This document shows, in pieces, positions 1 through 13,000 of a stretch of 64,000 nt of DNA; within the stretch, counting starts at the first letter, position 1, and the number at the start of each line of letters is the position of its first letter. This DNA comes from Hippopus hippopus (taxonomy: Eukaryota > Mollusca > Bivalvia > Cardiida > Cardiidae). The translations under genes were made by a program, and so were the position numbers. The notes beneath the pieces are model-generated. The model was not told where the DNA came from. It saw only the letters and a list, made by a program, of their open reading frames with translations, and did no database searches. The stretch is taken from positions 6,328,132 through 6,392,131 of the forward strand of contig OX328103.1 in assembly GCA_946811185.2 (NCBI GenBank), read 5' to 3'.

Positions 1-659
1 GTCAATTCTTCACCTTAAGCAAATTTTTGGTAGAGAACTTTGAAAATGTACTTGTAAAATATGTATAAACAACAAGATTAAGATTTGATACACGTTGTCT
101 CTTCTAGGATACATGATTTGTTCAGATCCTGAATGAATTTGGAACCAATTTGTGACAGCCCTGCTTGAAAAAAAAAAAAAAAGAATGCAATAGTCGTATA
201 ACAAAGAATTTAGTCTTGCCTCCCAGAAAATATTGCTGTTTTGGATAAAACGGCATCATTGTTGAAGCTGTTTTTGCAACATATATCCATTAGTGTAACC
301 TCCCTTGTTGGGGAGTGGGTCCTTTTCCCAAAATGAGCCTGGTCCAAAACTGCCCACTTTACCAAAATGGTTCACTTTTCTAGATACTGTTTTAAAATTG
401 GCCATCCTACTTTTTGGAAATCCTCCCCTATTTTATTTTTGATATAGGGGGAAAAATTCCTCCTCATTTTTAGTTTCTAGACACTGGATACTTGAGTAAA
501 AATGAAAACATGGCAGAAAACATGGAGAAAGTGCTAATAGAAGACACCTGCTGCAGTCTGCAAAAACATCAGTGACAAGTATTCACACTTAATTCTTTAC
601 AAAATGACAATGTCCAAAATCAAAGCTGTTGTAGATGTATCTAATTTGATATAATTTGT
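1..659. other. OXA1L intron, nothing recognised
   Basis: AT-rich, with an A-run near 168-182. No exon, RNA gene or repeat family was recognised. Confidence 0.5.
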
Positions 660-674
660 TTATGAAAAGACTGT

Positions 675-799
675 TGACAGTGTGTGAAAAGGAGAAAATG
701 CTGGTAACCAGCATTTTCTCCTCTTCACACAATGTTTTCAAAAGGCTTTTTCCTCGGGGTCTTTAAAACACAGGATTGTTTGGTAAAGGTAAAGGGTTA
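675..799 (+). mobile_element. TTAA-HP MITE, left-truncated
   Basis: Central hairpin and right end remain; the left half is missing. The right end continues AGGTAAAGGG. Confidence 0.75.
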
Positions 800-848
800 G
801 CTTAGCCAAGCCTGGTAGCTCTAATGGTAATATACAGGGCTTGAACCT

Positions 849-920
849 TTTTTCTCAATGTTTTCAAGAGCCTTCTTTGTAAGGGTCTTCAAACCATTGG
901 ATTGTTTTGTAAAGAAATAA
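849..920 (+). mobile_element. TTAA-HP MITE fragment (right end)
   Basis: Matches the stretch after the hairpin (AATGTTTTC...GGTCTTC...ATTGTTTTGTAAAG). It ends about 40 bases before an OXA1L exon. Confidence 0.6.
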
Positions 921-959
921 AACAATTGTAAATCAAAATCATGTTTTCGTTTTTTTCAG

Positions 960-1045
960 CACATGTGTATTCAGCAGATTATTCAGAATATTTGCAAAAA
1001 AATCCATATTCAAGAATGGGGATGTTCCTAGGACCCTTCATGCAG
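960..1045 (+). CDS. OXA1L: OXA1L coding exon a (first in window)
   Basis: Acceptor TTTTTTCAG ends at 959 and donor GTATAT begins at 1046. The exon carries two bases of a split codon and 28 codons ending in FLGPFMQ. It joins in phase 0 to the next exon, which starts APIFM. Confidence 0.9.
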
Positions 1046-4000
1046 GTATATATAGCCACAGTACTATATAATACACATGTACAATATGTAAACATATCAC
1101 TTCATTATACACATGTACGTACATGTAAACACATTACTTAGTGATAGACATGTACAAAATCTGGAAGTCTATGTGGCAAGGGCCATACTACATAAAACAC
1201 ATGTACAAACGTCGTTACATAATACACATGTACAAACACACTAACACAGTAATAAATGATATACATATACAATTATGTGATCTGGAATACTATTAGGCAA
1301 GCTCATTGAAACATATGTACAAACATGTAAACACATCACTTAATCAGAGCTCCAGATAATTTCCAGAGTAAAAGAGTCTTCACTCCCTACTTGTGGCAAC
1401 AAAAGAGTGATTTACTCTCTAGCCACAAGGCTGAATTCTTTTTTGTCTAAAGACGGTGAAAAAAGAAATTGAAAATCTAAAAGCACATTTATATCTCTTC
1501 TCTATTCACTGCCTGTCTTACTTGATTCCTTGGCTTCTCATTTGAAATTTGATGGCAGAGAAATTATGTATACTTTGACATTGTCACATTATTTCTAAAC
1601 TAAAGTTTCTTGAGTGTATCTTCAACTAATTTCACTTAGTTTCAATGAAAAATAAAAGTATAAGTGAAAGTTGGCCCTACCAGGGGTCAAATTTAACTTT
1701 TTTTTTCAACTAGCAAAAATTTGCTAGAGACCATTTTTTCTACTAGCCAAAATCAATTTTGTACTCGCAATATTTTAACCCATTTGGGTCTGTGCATTCT
1801 GGCCATGTCACGGAATCCGGCCTTTTGCCGAAAAAACTGGATATTTTCCGCTCCATACTCTCAGCGAGGCAATGCAGACGTATAAACAACGTCAGAATCG
1901 TCTACGCGCTTTAAATGTTGGATACATGTATTTACAATATTGCAACAAGCGTCTCACGTGGTCGGTGATACTCTCAAAGGATAGTTCTACACCGCATACG
2001 GCAATTCAGTGTACACGACAAACGGCAGCATTTATGGATTAATGCAGATTTTTAAGCGGTAGGTTTGCCCATTTTCCGGCGCACTCGCAAATTTTTTCGA
2101 CTGTTAGAATTTGGCACTCGCATTTATTCATTTCAGCTCGCATTTTGCGAGTTTGCGACCGTTAAATTTGAACCTTGCCTACTATTTAGATTGCATGTCG
2201 AGACAGACTTGTTTTTTGAAAAAATTAGATCCTTCTTGGGACCGTTTACTTGGCATCCTTTTCTCAACACATATTTTATGTTTCCTTTTTAATTCAGTAC
2301 CTGCTTGATCTAGAATCATCCACGGAAACACTGCCTGCCATGCCTTTTGAGTTTTCTTGGATACACTGACGTGATGCTTTTTAATGTTTTGCTCAGCCAT
2401 CGTATTGACCGCATTCAACAAGCCTCAAACAATGCTATTCATAATTGATGTAATATTTGCTTCCTCACTACGCTTATAGAATTTAAAAATCACCATTATT
2501 TCAGTTTCTGAAGAAACCTTTCATTTTCTGTGCGACATTTTGGAGTGCAACAGAAATTGAACAAAAGGTAAACAAAACAACATCGTAAAGTGTGTGCAGA
2601 AAATACCGAGGCATTCCAAATTTGTCATATATGTTTAATGTACGGCGCCTGCATATATTCGAGGCAATTTCACTCGTCCGTAACAGATGATAATGCGTTA
2701 TTTCCACATCTGTGCATCTTTTCACACACTGGGGTGAATTTTAATGCGTTTTTCTTCCATTTTAATGCGTAATCACACTTTCACGCGCCCTATCTGGAGC
2801 TCTGACTTAATTATACACATGTACGGACATGTAAACACGTTACTTAATGATATACATGTACAAGATCTGGAAGTCTATGTTGCAAGCGCATTACTACATG
2901 AAACACATGTACAAAATTATTACATAATACACATTTAGAAAACACACTAACACAGTAAAAAATGATATACATATACATGTATGTGATCTGGAATACTATT
3001 AGGCAAGCCCATTACTACATAAAACACATGACGACACTAGAGAAAAGGCTTTTGGAAATATTATTGGAAAAGGAGCAAATGCTGGTAACCTTGGAAAAAG
3101 AGAAATTGACTGTAACAAACATTTTATCCTTCTCCTACGATATTTTCCAGCCGAAAAGGCGGATTCAATCATTAGCGCCACAATGTGCAAATTCATTCAG
3201 TATTGACTAATCTAAAATTTTATCATCTGGTAAAGGGTAAAAAGGCTTATTATCCCTGTACCTCGCAGTCTGAATCACAACTTTAAAAGACCCTAAGGAA
3301 GAAGGCTTTTGAAAACAATATGGGAAAAGGAGAAAATGCTGGTAACCAGCATTTTCTCCTTTTCCCACAGTGTTTTCTTCCAATTGGAAGAGAAATTCCA
3401 TGCTTTTAGTAACATTATATTTGTTGACTGCAAATGATTTCAGTTTGTAACGGCTAAAATTTTGTTATCTGTTTAACTCTTTACCAAACGACAAAATTAT
3501 AGACTGGTCCAAATTGAAAGCATTTGCAGATGACAAAATAAATGTGTCTGAAAAACTGAAATTTGGTTTGGAAAGGGTAGAAAACATGGTGGTAAAAGGA
3601 GAAAATGCTGGTAACCAGCATTTTCTCCTTTTTCCACAATGTTTTCGAAAGGCTTCTTTCTCAGGGTTGTGAAAAGTCAGGATTGTGTGGTAAAGAGTTG
3701 AAGGTTAACTCTTTGCTACATGGCGAAATATTTTACTGGTCCAAATTGAAAGCATTTCCAGATGACATACATAATAAATATGGCAAAAATAATGGTATTT
3801 GTCTGTGAAAGGTTAGAAAAGATTGTAGGAAAAGGAGAAATTGCTGGTTACCAGCTTTTTCTCCTTTTCCCAGAATGTTTTCAAAAGCTTTCTTTCTTAA
3901 GATCATGAAAATTTGGAATTTTATGTATATGGTAAAGGGTTAAAGCATGGCTGTGATTGTGTAGCAAAGGCTCTAATCCACAAATTTATATATTTCTGTT

Positions 4001-7000
4001 TTGTAGGCTCCAATTTTTATGACAGTATATTTGTCCCTGTCAAAAATGTGTGCCTTCCCAGTGGAAGGTTTGAAGACAGGAGGGTACTGGTGGTTCCTAG
4101 ATCTGACCGAGCCGGATCCATACTACATTTTACCGTTTATTACTAGTGCAACTTTAGCTCTGATGTTGGAGGTATAGTTTTGGACATTTTTAGTTCCACT
4201 GGCCAAAGGCCAGCAGGCTTATGTCATGGCCTGGTGTCTGTTGTGCGTCAATCTGTGTGTGCATGCGTGTGTTAACTTTTATTTCAAACATCTTCTTCTC
4301 TGAAACTACCCATCCAATATTGATGAAACTTCACAGAAATGGTCCTGCCATGGTCCTCTTCAGAGTTCTTGAAAGAATTTGATTCCTTCAAAAACTCTGG
4401 TTGCCATGGCAACAAAACTGAAAAATATTGAAAAATATTGAAAATCTTCTTGTCTGAGACCATAAGGCCTAGGGCTACCAAATTTGGCATGTAGCTTTAT
4501 CTAGTGGACCTGTATCAAGTTCCTTCAAATGATAGCCATGGGGTCAAATTTGGCCCAGCCCCGGGGGGCAGGGGGCACAAGTTTTATATGGGCTTATATA
4601 GGGAAAATTTTAAAATTCTTCCGGTACCTAGCCATAGGGCCTAGGGCTACCAAATTTGGCATGTAGCTTTATCAAGTGGGTGTCTACTAAGGGTGTCCAA
4701 ATTATAGCCCTGGGGCCAAATTTGGCCCCGCCCCGGGGGTCACAAGTTGTATATGGGCTTATAAAGGGAAAACTTTAAAAATCTTCTTGTACCTAGCCAT
4801 AAGGCCTAGGGCTACCAAATTTTTCATGTAGCTTTATCTAGTGGGCCTCTACCAAGAGGGCCCAAATTATAGCCTTGGGGTTAAGTTTGGCCCCACACCA
4901 GAGGTCACAAGTTTTACATGGGCTTTTATAGTGAAAACTTTATAAATCTTTTTGTTTCTAACCATAAGACCCAGGGCCACTAAATTTAGCCCTGTCTCAG
5001 GGGTCTCATGTTTTACAGGGCCTTGTATTGAGGAAACTGAAAATCTTCCTGTTTATAGCCACACATTCTAGAGCTGCATTAATTGGTATGGGGCTTTATC
5101 TTGTGGACCTCCACCAGGATTCAAGTAATTATAGCTTTGTGGTAAAAAATGGCTTTGCCCTGGGGTCATAACTTTCTCGTAGGATTTTATAGAAAAAATT
5201 TTGTATGTCTTCTAGTTTGAAACTAATTGGCCAAGTATTGTAATGTTTGGCTTGTAGTGTTTTTACTTATTAGCCAGTGGAGCGATACAGGGCCATCATG
5301 GCCCTCTTGTTTTTATTACTGTAATTTCCCTTATTCACCTCTCCCTTTAAATAACACTTCCCTAAGCTTTTTTCTAACTGAAAATGGGCTTACTGGACAG
5401 CCTATAGATTCATTAAGTTGAAATAAATCAACTGGAGCGAACTAATGGCATTGACATAATCCTAACTACTTCAAGAATAATTGATGGGATTGATACATGA
5501 ATATCTGAATATACCTACACTTTGGATCTATATTAAACTTCTGGTAACATAAAATTTGTCAACTTGGAAGAACTTTAACTCTTTACCAAACGACAAAATT
5601 ATAGACTTGTCCAATTTGAAAGCATTTGCAGACGACAAATTAAATATTGACAGGAAGGTAAGGTTTGTCTGTGATAGGATAGAAAACATTGTGGGAAAAG
5701 GAGAAAATGCTGGTTACCAGCATTTTGTCCTTTTCCCACAATGTTTTGAAAAGGCCTCTTTCTCAGAGTCGTGAAAACCTGGAATTGTTTGGCAAAGGGC
5801 TTAACTCATCATGGTACTCTTGTTTTAGTTTGGAGTGGACTCTCAGAAGGTTGGAGAGAAGTCTTTCTGGATGAAGTGCTTTATGAGAACCATCCCTTTA
5901 ATTGTTTTCTTCTTTATGTCCAGGTTCTCCTCGGTAAGTTTGGGATATTACTGCCATCCATTTTTAGCTGGCCTGTTTTCAAAATTAATGCGAGGCATTG
6001 TCATAGCCCTGTTGACCTCTGTGGTTTTTTTTTGTGCAAAAATTTTGACATTTCGTAATATCTCAGTCATTACTGAAGATATTTACTCCAAACTCATACA
6101 AGTTGGTAGCTATTGAAAGTGGAACCCATATAACAGCGGGAGGTAACTATCAAAATTTTTTTTTACACTGTTCTAACCCTTTTTTGGACAAAGAATTTTC
6201 TCTGATAATCATCCTACATGTATTTCTAAAAGCATCTGCAACCAAGCAAAGGCACATGCATGTAGCGATTTTCCCTTGTTTACTTTGGTTTGTCTTTGCT
6301 CTTCACCAAAACAGCAAACTTTTGGGCATGTCCAAAGTAAAAGCACATGCAGGTGACAAAGCTAATGTAGCTTGAACGATGGAACACTCTCAAAATGGTG
6401 GAAAACATTGTTGGGAAAGGACAAAATGCTTGTTTAGGGTCATTCCTCTCCATGCTTTTTATCAATGAATTCCTAAGTATTATGCCAAATGTGTGAATTA
6501 AGTCGCTCCCAAACCACAAAACCTTTGACTTGTTCTCAATATTACCCATACTCATAACTCTATACCAAACAACAAAATTTCAGACTTGTTCACATTAAAA
6601 ACATTTGCAGATGACAAATAAAATGTAACTGAAATGGTAAATTTTGTTTGTGATAGGGTTGAAAACATTGTGGAAAAGGAAAAAAATGCTGGTTACCAGC
6701 ATTTCCCCTTTGCCCACAATGTTTTCAAACGGCCTCTTTCTCAGGGTTGTTAAAACGCAGGGTTGTGTGGTAACTCATTTACCAACCAACATAATTTAAG
6801 ACTCGTCCAAATTGGAAGCATTTGCAGACAACAAAATAAATGTGACTCAAAAATTGAAATTTGTTTTTGGGAAGGGTAGAAAACATTGTGGGAAAAGGAG
6901 AAAATGCTGGTAACCACAATGTTTTCAGAAGGCTTCTTTCTCTGGGCTGTGAAAACCCGGGATTGTTTGGTAAAGGGTTAAATTACTCTAGTAGTCTGTT

Positions 7001-10000
7001 TGGCAAAGACAAGCGTATGTCAGTAATAGATGGCTAGTGTTTGAATTTAGAAATGAGCCATCCTAAGTGAAAAGGGGGTTTAATGTATCTCTGTGATGTA
7101 ACATACCTAGCAAGTCATCACATAATTATGGATCCATAAAATCCATTTTGTCTAACAATCACTGTTAGATCATCTTGTTTAGATATGTTCTGTTGAATAC
7201 ATTCACACAATTCAACACAATACATGTAAACAAGATGATCTAGCAATGCTTTTCACAGAAATGATTTTTTTTTCCCCTCCCATGTAAAATTTTTCCAAAA
7301 CGCTGATAGAACAGTTTTACATTCACCCCTCGAAAAAGTTTTGACCCATTTCAGCCTGTGCATACTGCACAAGCTGATGTGGGTCTACTCTTTTTGCAGA
7401 CACATTAAGCCCCCTTTTCACAGAGCATGGCTCAAATTGAAATTAATTTAGCATGTTTTCAGAATAGTACCCCATGTGTTAACGACGTATATTACAATTT
7501 TTTCTAACAGAGATATTTTTTTTAAAACTTTGCACATACAAAGCTCATCAAGTCTCTAGGAGATTACAGTAAAAAAAATGTGGGTCACCGTGCTCGTTTT
7601 TGAGAAATTTGCCTTTGAAAAAGGTATATACAGCTCTAAAATTCAGCTTATATTGGATCTAAAGCGCCTTTCTTTAATAGTCAGTTAAACAGGAAAATTA
7701 CAGGAAAAATATACAAATATACCTCATTTTAATGAAAATTCATATTTTTTGCACAAAAAATATATAAAAGCCTGGTTTTGAGCATGGTAAATGTACAAAT
7801 ATGCACGTTATATGTGGATCATTGAGCTAAAAAGGGAGATAATTTGACCGAATTAAGGGTTAATCTTAAATAAATACATACTTTCTAATGGACAGATTTT
7901 TTCTTAAAATTTCCACACTTATAGTATTTACTATTCTAAACAATAAGAAAAAACAAAAATGGCACCTATCCATGCTTAATTCGTCAGAAAACATGGTTGA
8001 AGGTCACTGTGGAAGTTAATCTTTTCAAGGAAAAAAATAGGATAAAAGCTGAGCAGACACAGTGGGAAAAGGAGAAATTGCTCAGTAGGAGCGATTTCTC
8101 CTTTTCCAACAATAATTTTGAAAGTGGAAACAGTTATACTTCCACAGCTTGAAATTTCCTGCCTTTGTTTCTTTGTTTGGTGTGTATAGCCGTGTCAGGA
8201 GCATTTTAATTATTTCACGGTGACAGTTCAAAGATCCATTTTTTTCTCTTTACCAATACTACCCAAAGAAAGTGCTACTCTTTAAGTATTGTCAGTAGTC
8301 TGATTAAACTAGTGCAACTGGTTTATGTGCTTACTTTTCAGGCTATGGCTCTACACTGGATGACAAATAACATGTTCTCTCTGGCACAGAATCAGATCTT
8401 TCGGATTGACAAAGTTAAGACAGCATTAGGGATACCAGAGGCAAAAAGCACCAAGCAGGGACCAGTGGATAACAAAAATGTTTCAAGTGTTATTGAGTGT
8501 AAGTATTAAAGACCTGGGTGCGTATTCACCAGCCATTCTTAAGACCATTCTCAGTCTTACTCTCAAGAATTTTCTAGATTTGATAGTAGCACAACTTCTG
8601 ATTTAGCCAATCAGAAGTTATGTTACTTTCAAATTTGGAAAATCTTGGAGAATAAGACCAAGAATGTTCTTAAGGATGTTTGGTGAATAAGGCCCTGGGC
8701 CCTGTTTCATGAAAAAATTACAGTCTCTTATTTTGCTCAAGTTTGCTAATAGACTCATTTTCAAACTTAAGTTGACTTTGTTACTTCAGGCTTATTATGC
8801 CCCCCTTCAAAGAAGTGGGGGTATATTGCTTTGCTAATGTCGGTCGGTCCGTCGGTTGGTCGGTCGGTCCGTCGGTCGGTAGACCTTACCTTGTCCGGAT
8901 GATAACTAGACACAGAATTGACCTAGGTTTGTCAAATTTGGCACAGACATGCGTCTCGGAGTGTAGATGATCCCTATTGATTTTGAGGTCAATCGGTCAA
9001 AGGTCAAGGTCACAGTGACCGTCAACATGTTGATATATAGACCAAACCTTGTCCGGATGATAACTAGACACAGAATTGACCTAGGTTCGTCAAATTTGGC
9101 ACAGACATGCGTCTGGGAGTGCAGATGATCCTGATTGATTTTGAGGTCAATCAGTCAAAGGTCAAGGTAACAGTGACCGTCAACATGTTGATATATAGAC
9201 CAAACCTTGTCCGGATGATAACTAGACACAGAATTGACCTAGGTTTGTCAAATTTGGCACAGACATTTGTCTCGGAGTGCAGATGATCCCTATTGATTTT
9301 GAGGTCAATCGGTCAAAGGTCAAGGTCACAGTAACCGTCAACATGTTGATATATAGACCAAACCTTGATCGGATGATAACTTGACACAGAATTGACCTAG
9401 GTTCGTCAAATTTGGCACAGACATGCGTCTTGGAGTGTAGATGATCCCTATTGATTTTGAGGTCAATCGGTCAAAAGTCAAGGTCACAGTGACCGTCAAC
9501 ATGTTGATATATAGACCAAACCATGTCCAGATGATAACTAGACACAGAATTGACCTAGGTTCGTCAAATTTGGCACAGACATGCGTCCCCGAGTGCAGAT
9601 GATCCCTATTGATCTTGAGGTCAATTGGTCAAAGGTCAAGGTCACAGTGACCGTCAACGTGTTGATATATAGACTAAACCTTGTCCGGATGATAACTAGA
9701 CACAGAATTGACCTAGGTTTGTCAAATTTGGCACAGACATTTGTCGCGGAGTGCAGATGATCCCTATCGATTTTGAGATTAATCCATCAAAGGTCAAGGT
9801 CACAGTGGCCTTCAACTTAATGATATTTAGACCTAACCTTGTCCAGATGATAACTAGACGCAGAACTGACATAGGTTCTTTAAATTCTGTACAGATATTC
9901 ATCTTGGAGTGTAAATGATTCCTATTGATTTTAAGGTTAATCCGTAAAAGGTCAAGGTCACAGTGACCACCAGATGATTCAGGGCCCGCACTGCCATTCG

Positions 10001-13000
10001 CCACTTGAGCCATTTGCTAAAAAAAAATTAAAATCATCATATGTGGCTCAACTTGTGGCTCCAACATTTTATTCGCGTATTATCGGGGACGTAGTAAGCA
10101 TCGAAGTTGACTGGGAAAAAGCGGAAGTCGAATGCGCATGCCGAAAAGAAAATCGATAACCCAGTCTGTGTATCGGCGACTGTTTGCAATCTTGTATGTA
10201 TACACACGGCGGTGTGTATAATTATGCGAACTGTTGACAGATTATCACGTTTAACAATTGAAGTGGGCTGTAAATCAAAAGGTGACATCGATATTTCCCA
10301 ATCAGTTGTTGTGATACAAGTTTATGAACTGTGCCACTTCCTGTATCAATGTGGCAGTAGGGGGGCATGACTGTTTTACAAACAGACATCTTGTTTCACT
10401 AACTTTAACAGCCTTTAGAAACAATCTCAAATCCTAAGTTAACACAACTTTTCAGTCTCAGCTCATAAAAATAATGGACTTAAGTCATTTTTCAGTCTTA
10501 AGTCCATTATTTTGCTGAGTTGAGTGTGAAATGGTGTGTCGACTCGAGATTTGAAATGTTTCTTAAGTCTGTTAATATTTGTAAAATGGGTCGCAGGTGA
10601 CAAACTCAAGTCAGAAATGGGGTCCATTTGCAGACTTAAGCAGAATAGGGGACTTAACCCTTTACCACACAGTCCCTGACTTTTAACGACCCTGAGAAAG
10701 AAAGCATTTCAAAACATTGTGAGAAAATGAAAAAAAAATGCTAGTTATCAGCATTTTTTCCTTTTCCCACAATGTTTTTTAGCTCACCTGAGCATGAAGT
10801 GCTCAGGCTGAGCTATTGTGATCACTCACCGTCCGTCGGCTTCGGTCGTCCGTCTGTCATCTGTCCGTCCGTCCGTTCACATTTCTTTGTTTACAATCTA
10901 GCATCTACAAATATTAACCAATCAGCACCAAACTTGGTCAAAATATATATGATCATAAGATCTCGGGTGAGTTCGATTATGGGTCTAATCGGACCAGAAC
11001 AACTGGAGTTATTTGCCCTTGAATTAGAAAGAATTGCTATATTTGACTTTGTTTACACTCTAGCATCTACAATTATTAACCAATCGGCACCAAACTTGGT
11101 CAAAATATATATGACCATAAGATCTTGGATGAGTTTGATTATGGGTCTAATCGGACCAGAACGACTGGAGTTTTTTGCCCTTGAATTAGAAAAATTGCTA
11201 TACATGTATTTGTATATTTGACTTTGTTTACACTCTAGCATCTACAAATATCAACCAATCAGAACCAAACTTGGTCAAAATATATATAAGATCTCGGATG
11301 AGTTTGATTATGGGTCTAATCGGACCAGAACGACTGGAGTTTTTTGCCCTTGAATTAGAAAGTTCTGTAGAATAGTTCTTTGTCCGGAGCATAACTTTGT
11401 CATCTCCAGTCCGATTGACGTGAACCTTGGCATTTGTGTTTGTTGCAATAATACGGAGTGCAGTGTGAAAGAACCATAACTCTACCTCATACTGTCTATG
11501 AGTTATTCCCCTTTGATCGTCATTTTTTACAGCATTTTCTGCTCGTCTGGAATATAACTGTCATCTCCAGCCTGAACATCTTCAAATTTGGTATGCATGA
11601 TTGTTGAAAAATTACGGAGTGCAGTGCACTAGAACCATAACTCTTCCTAGCATGAATTTTGAGTTATTCCCCCTTTGACCTTCATTTTTATAGCATTTCT
11701 TGCTTGTCCGGAGCAAAACTTTGTCATCTTAAGTAGGAATGGCTTGAAATATGGTACGCTTATTTGTTGCAATATTTGGAAGTGCAGTGCACAAGAATTG
11801 TAACTCTACCTTGTGCTGTCTTTGAGTTATTTCCTTTGATCGTCATTTTTACAGCATTTAGTGCTTGTCCAGAATATAACTTTGTCATCTCAAGTCGGAA
11901 CAACTTCAAACTTGGTATGCATGTTTGTTGCAATATTACAGAGTACAGTGCACAAGAACAATAACTCTACCTAGCGCGGATTTTGAGTAATTCCACTTTG
12001 ATCTTCATTTTTACAGTATTTCTTGCTTGTCTGGAACGGAACTTTGAAGTCTCAAGTCAAATTGACTTGAGACTTGGTAAACATGTTTGTTGCATTACCT
12101 GCATTTTGCGATTATTATACCTCCTTGACAACTGGCGGTGAGACAGGCATATCTTGCGACAATTTGCTGCTCGTTTCATCATCATTTGGCCTTGAACCTC
12201 GATATTTGGTATTTATCTTTATTTTAGACCTTTACTGCTTATTAGTCAGGTGAGCGATATAGGACCATCATGGTCCTCTTGTTTTTATTTTCAAAGACAA
12301 GTCACATCAATAGAAGCTCAACACTGAATTTGTCGTCTGCAAATGCTTTCAAAATGGATAAGCCTGAAAGTTGGCCGTGTGGTAAAGAGTTAAGTTTTTT
12401 CATGAAACTGCTGGTCCTGGTGATTTTTAACCTTTGCCAAACAATCCTCCTCTTTGCCACACAACAAAATTTTAGGCTTGTCCTATTCTAAAGCATTTGC
12501 AGATGACATATTAAATGTTTCTGAAATTTTGGAAGCTGACTTTGATAGACTAGAAAACATTGTGGGAAAAGGAGAAAATGCTGGTTACCAGCATTTTCTC
12601 CTTTTCCCACAATGTTTTCAAAAGGCCTCTTCTTCAGGGGTGTTAAAAGTCGTCATTGTGTGGTAAAGGGTTAACCTTTGCCAAACAATCCTCCTCTTTA
12701 CCACACAACAAAATTTTAGGCTTGCCCTATTCTAAAGCATTTGCAGATGACATATTAAATGTTTCTGAAACTTTGGAAGCTGACTTTGATAGACTAGAAT
12801 ACATTGTGGGAAAAGGAGAAAATGCTGGTTACCAGCATTTTCTCCTTTTCCCACAAGGTTTTCAAAAGCCTTCTCATTCAAGGTCGTTAAAAGTTGGGAT
12901 TGTGTGGTAAAGAGTTCATTATTTGCCAGACGAAAAACTTTTAGATACTTCCAAATGGAAAGTATTTGCAGACTGCAAATCAAATGTGGCTCAAATGATG

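Larger units (their letters stand above)
8691..12420. mobile_element. foldback MITE (CCTGG/TTTCATGAAA ends) carrying three nested insertions
   Basis: Pieces 8691-8799, 10399-10657 and 12390-12420 align in order with the uninterrupted copy at 18265-18665. It is interrupted by a pearl-like element (8800-10398) and by a TTAA-HP MITE itself split by another pearl-like element. Confidence 0.8.

Noticed and set aside
8880..9980. Regular spaced repeats suggesting a CRISPR array
   Set aside because: The 158 bp units are directly tandem with no unique spacers, and the context is eukaryotic.
10772..11221. 149-residue plus-strand frame
   Set aside because: It crosses the end and tandem core of a pearl-like element. 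The protein is a repeat translation (SAPNLVKIYM occurs twice).
12454..12910. Repeated small frames containing ENIVGKGENAGYQHFLLFPQ
   Set aside because: These are translations of the MITE hairpin, seen dozens of times in all contexts. They lack conserved starts and are broken in most copies.
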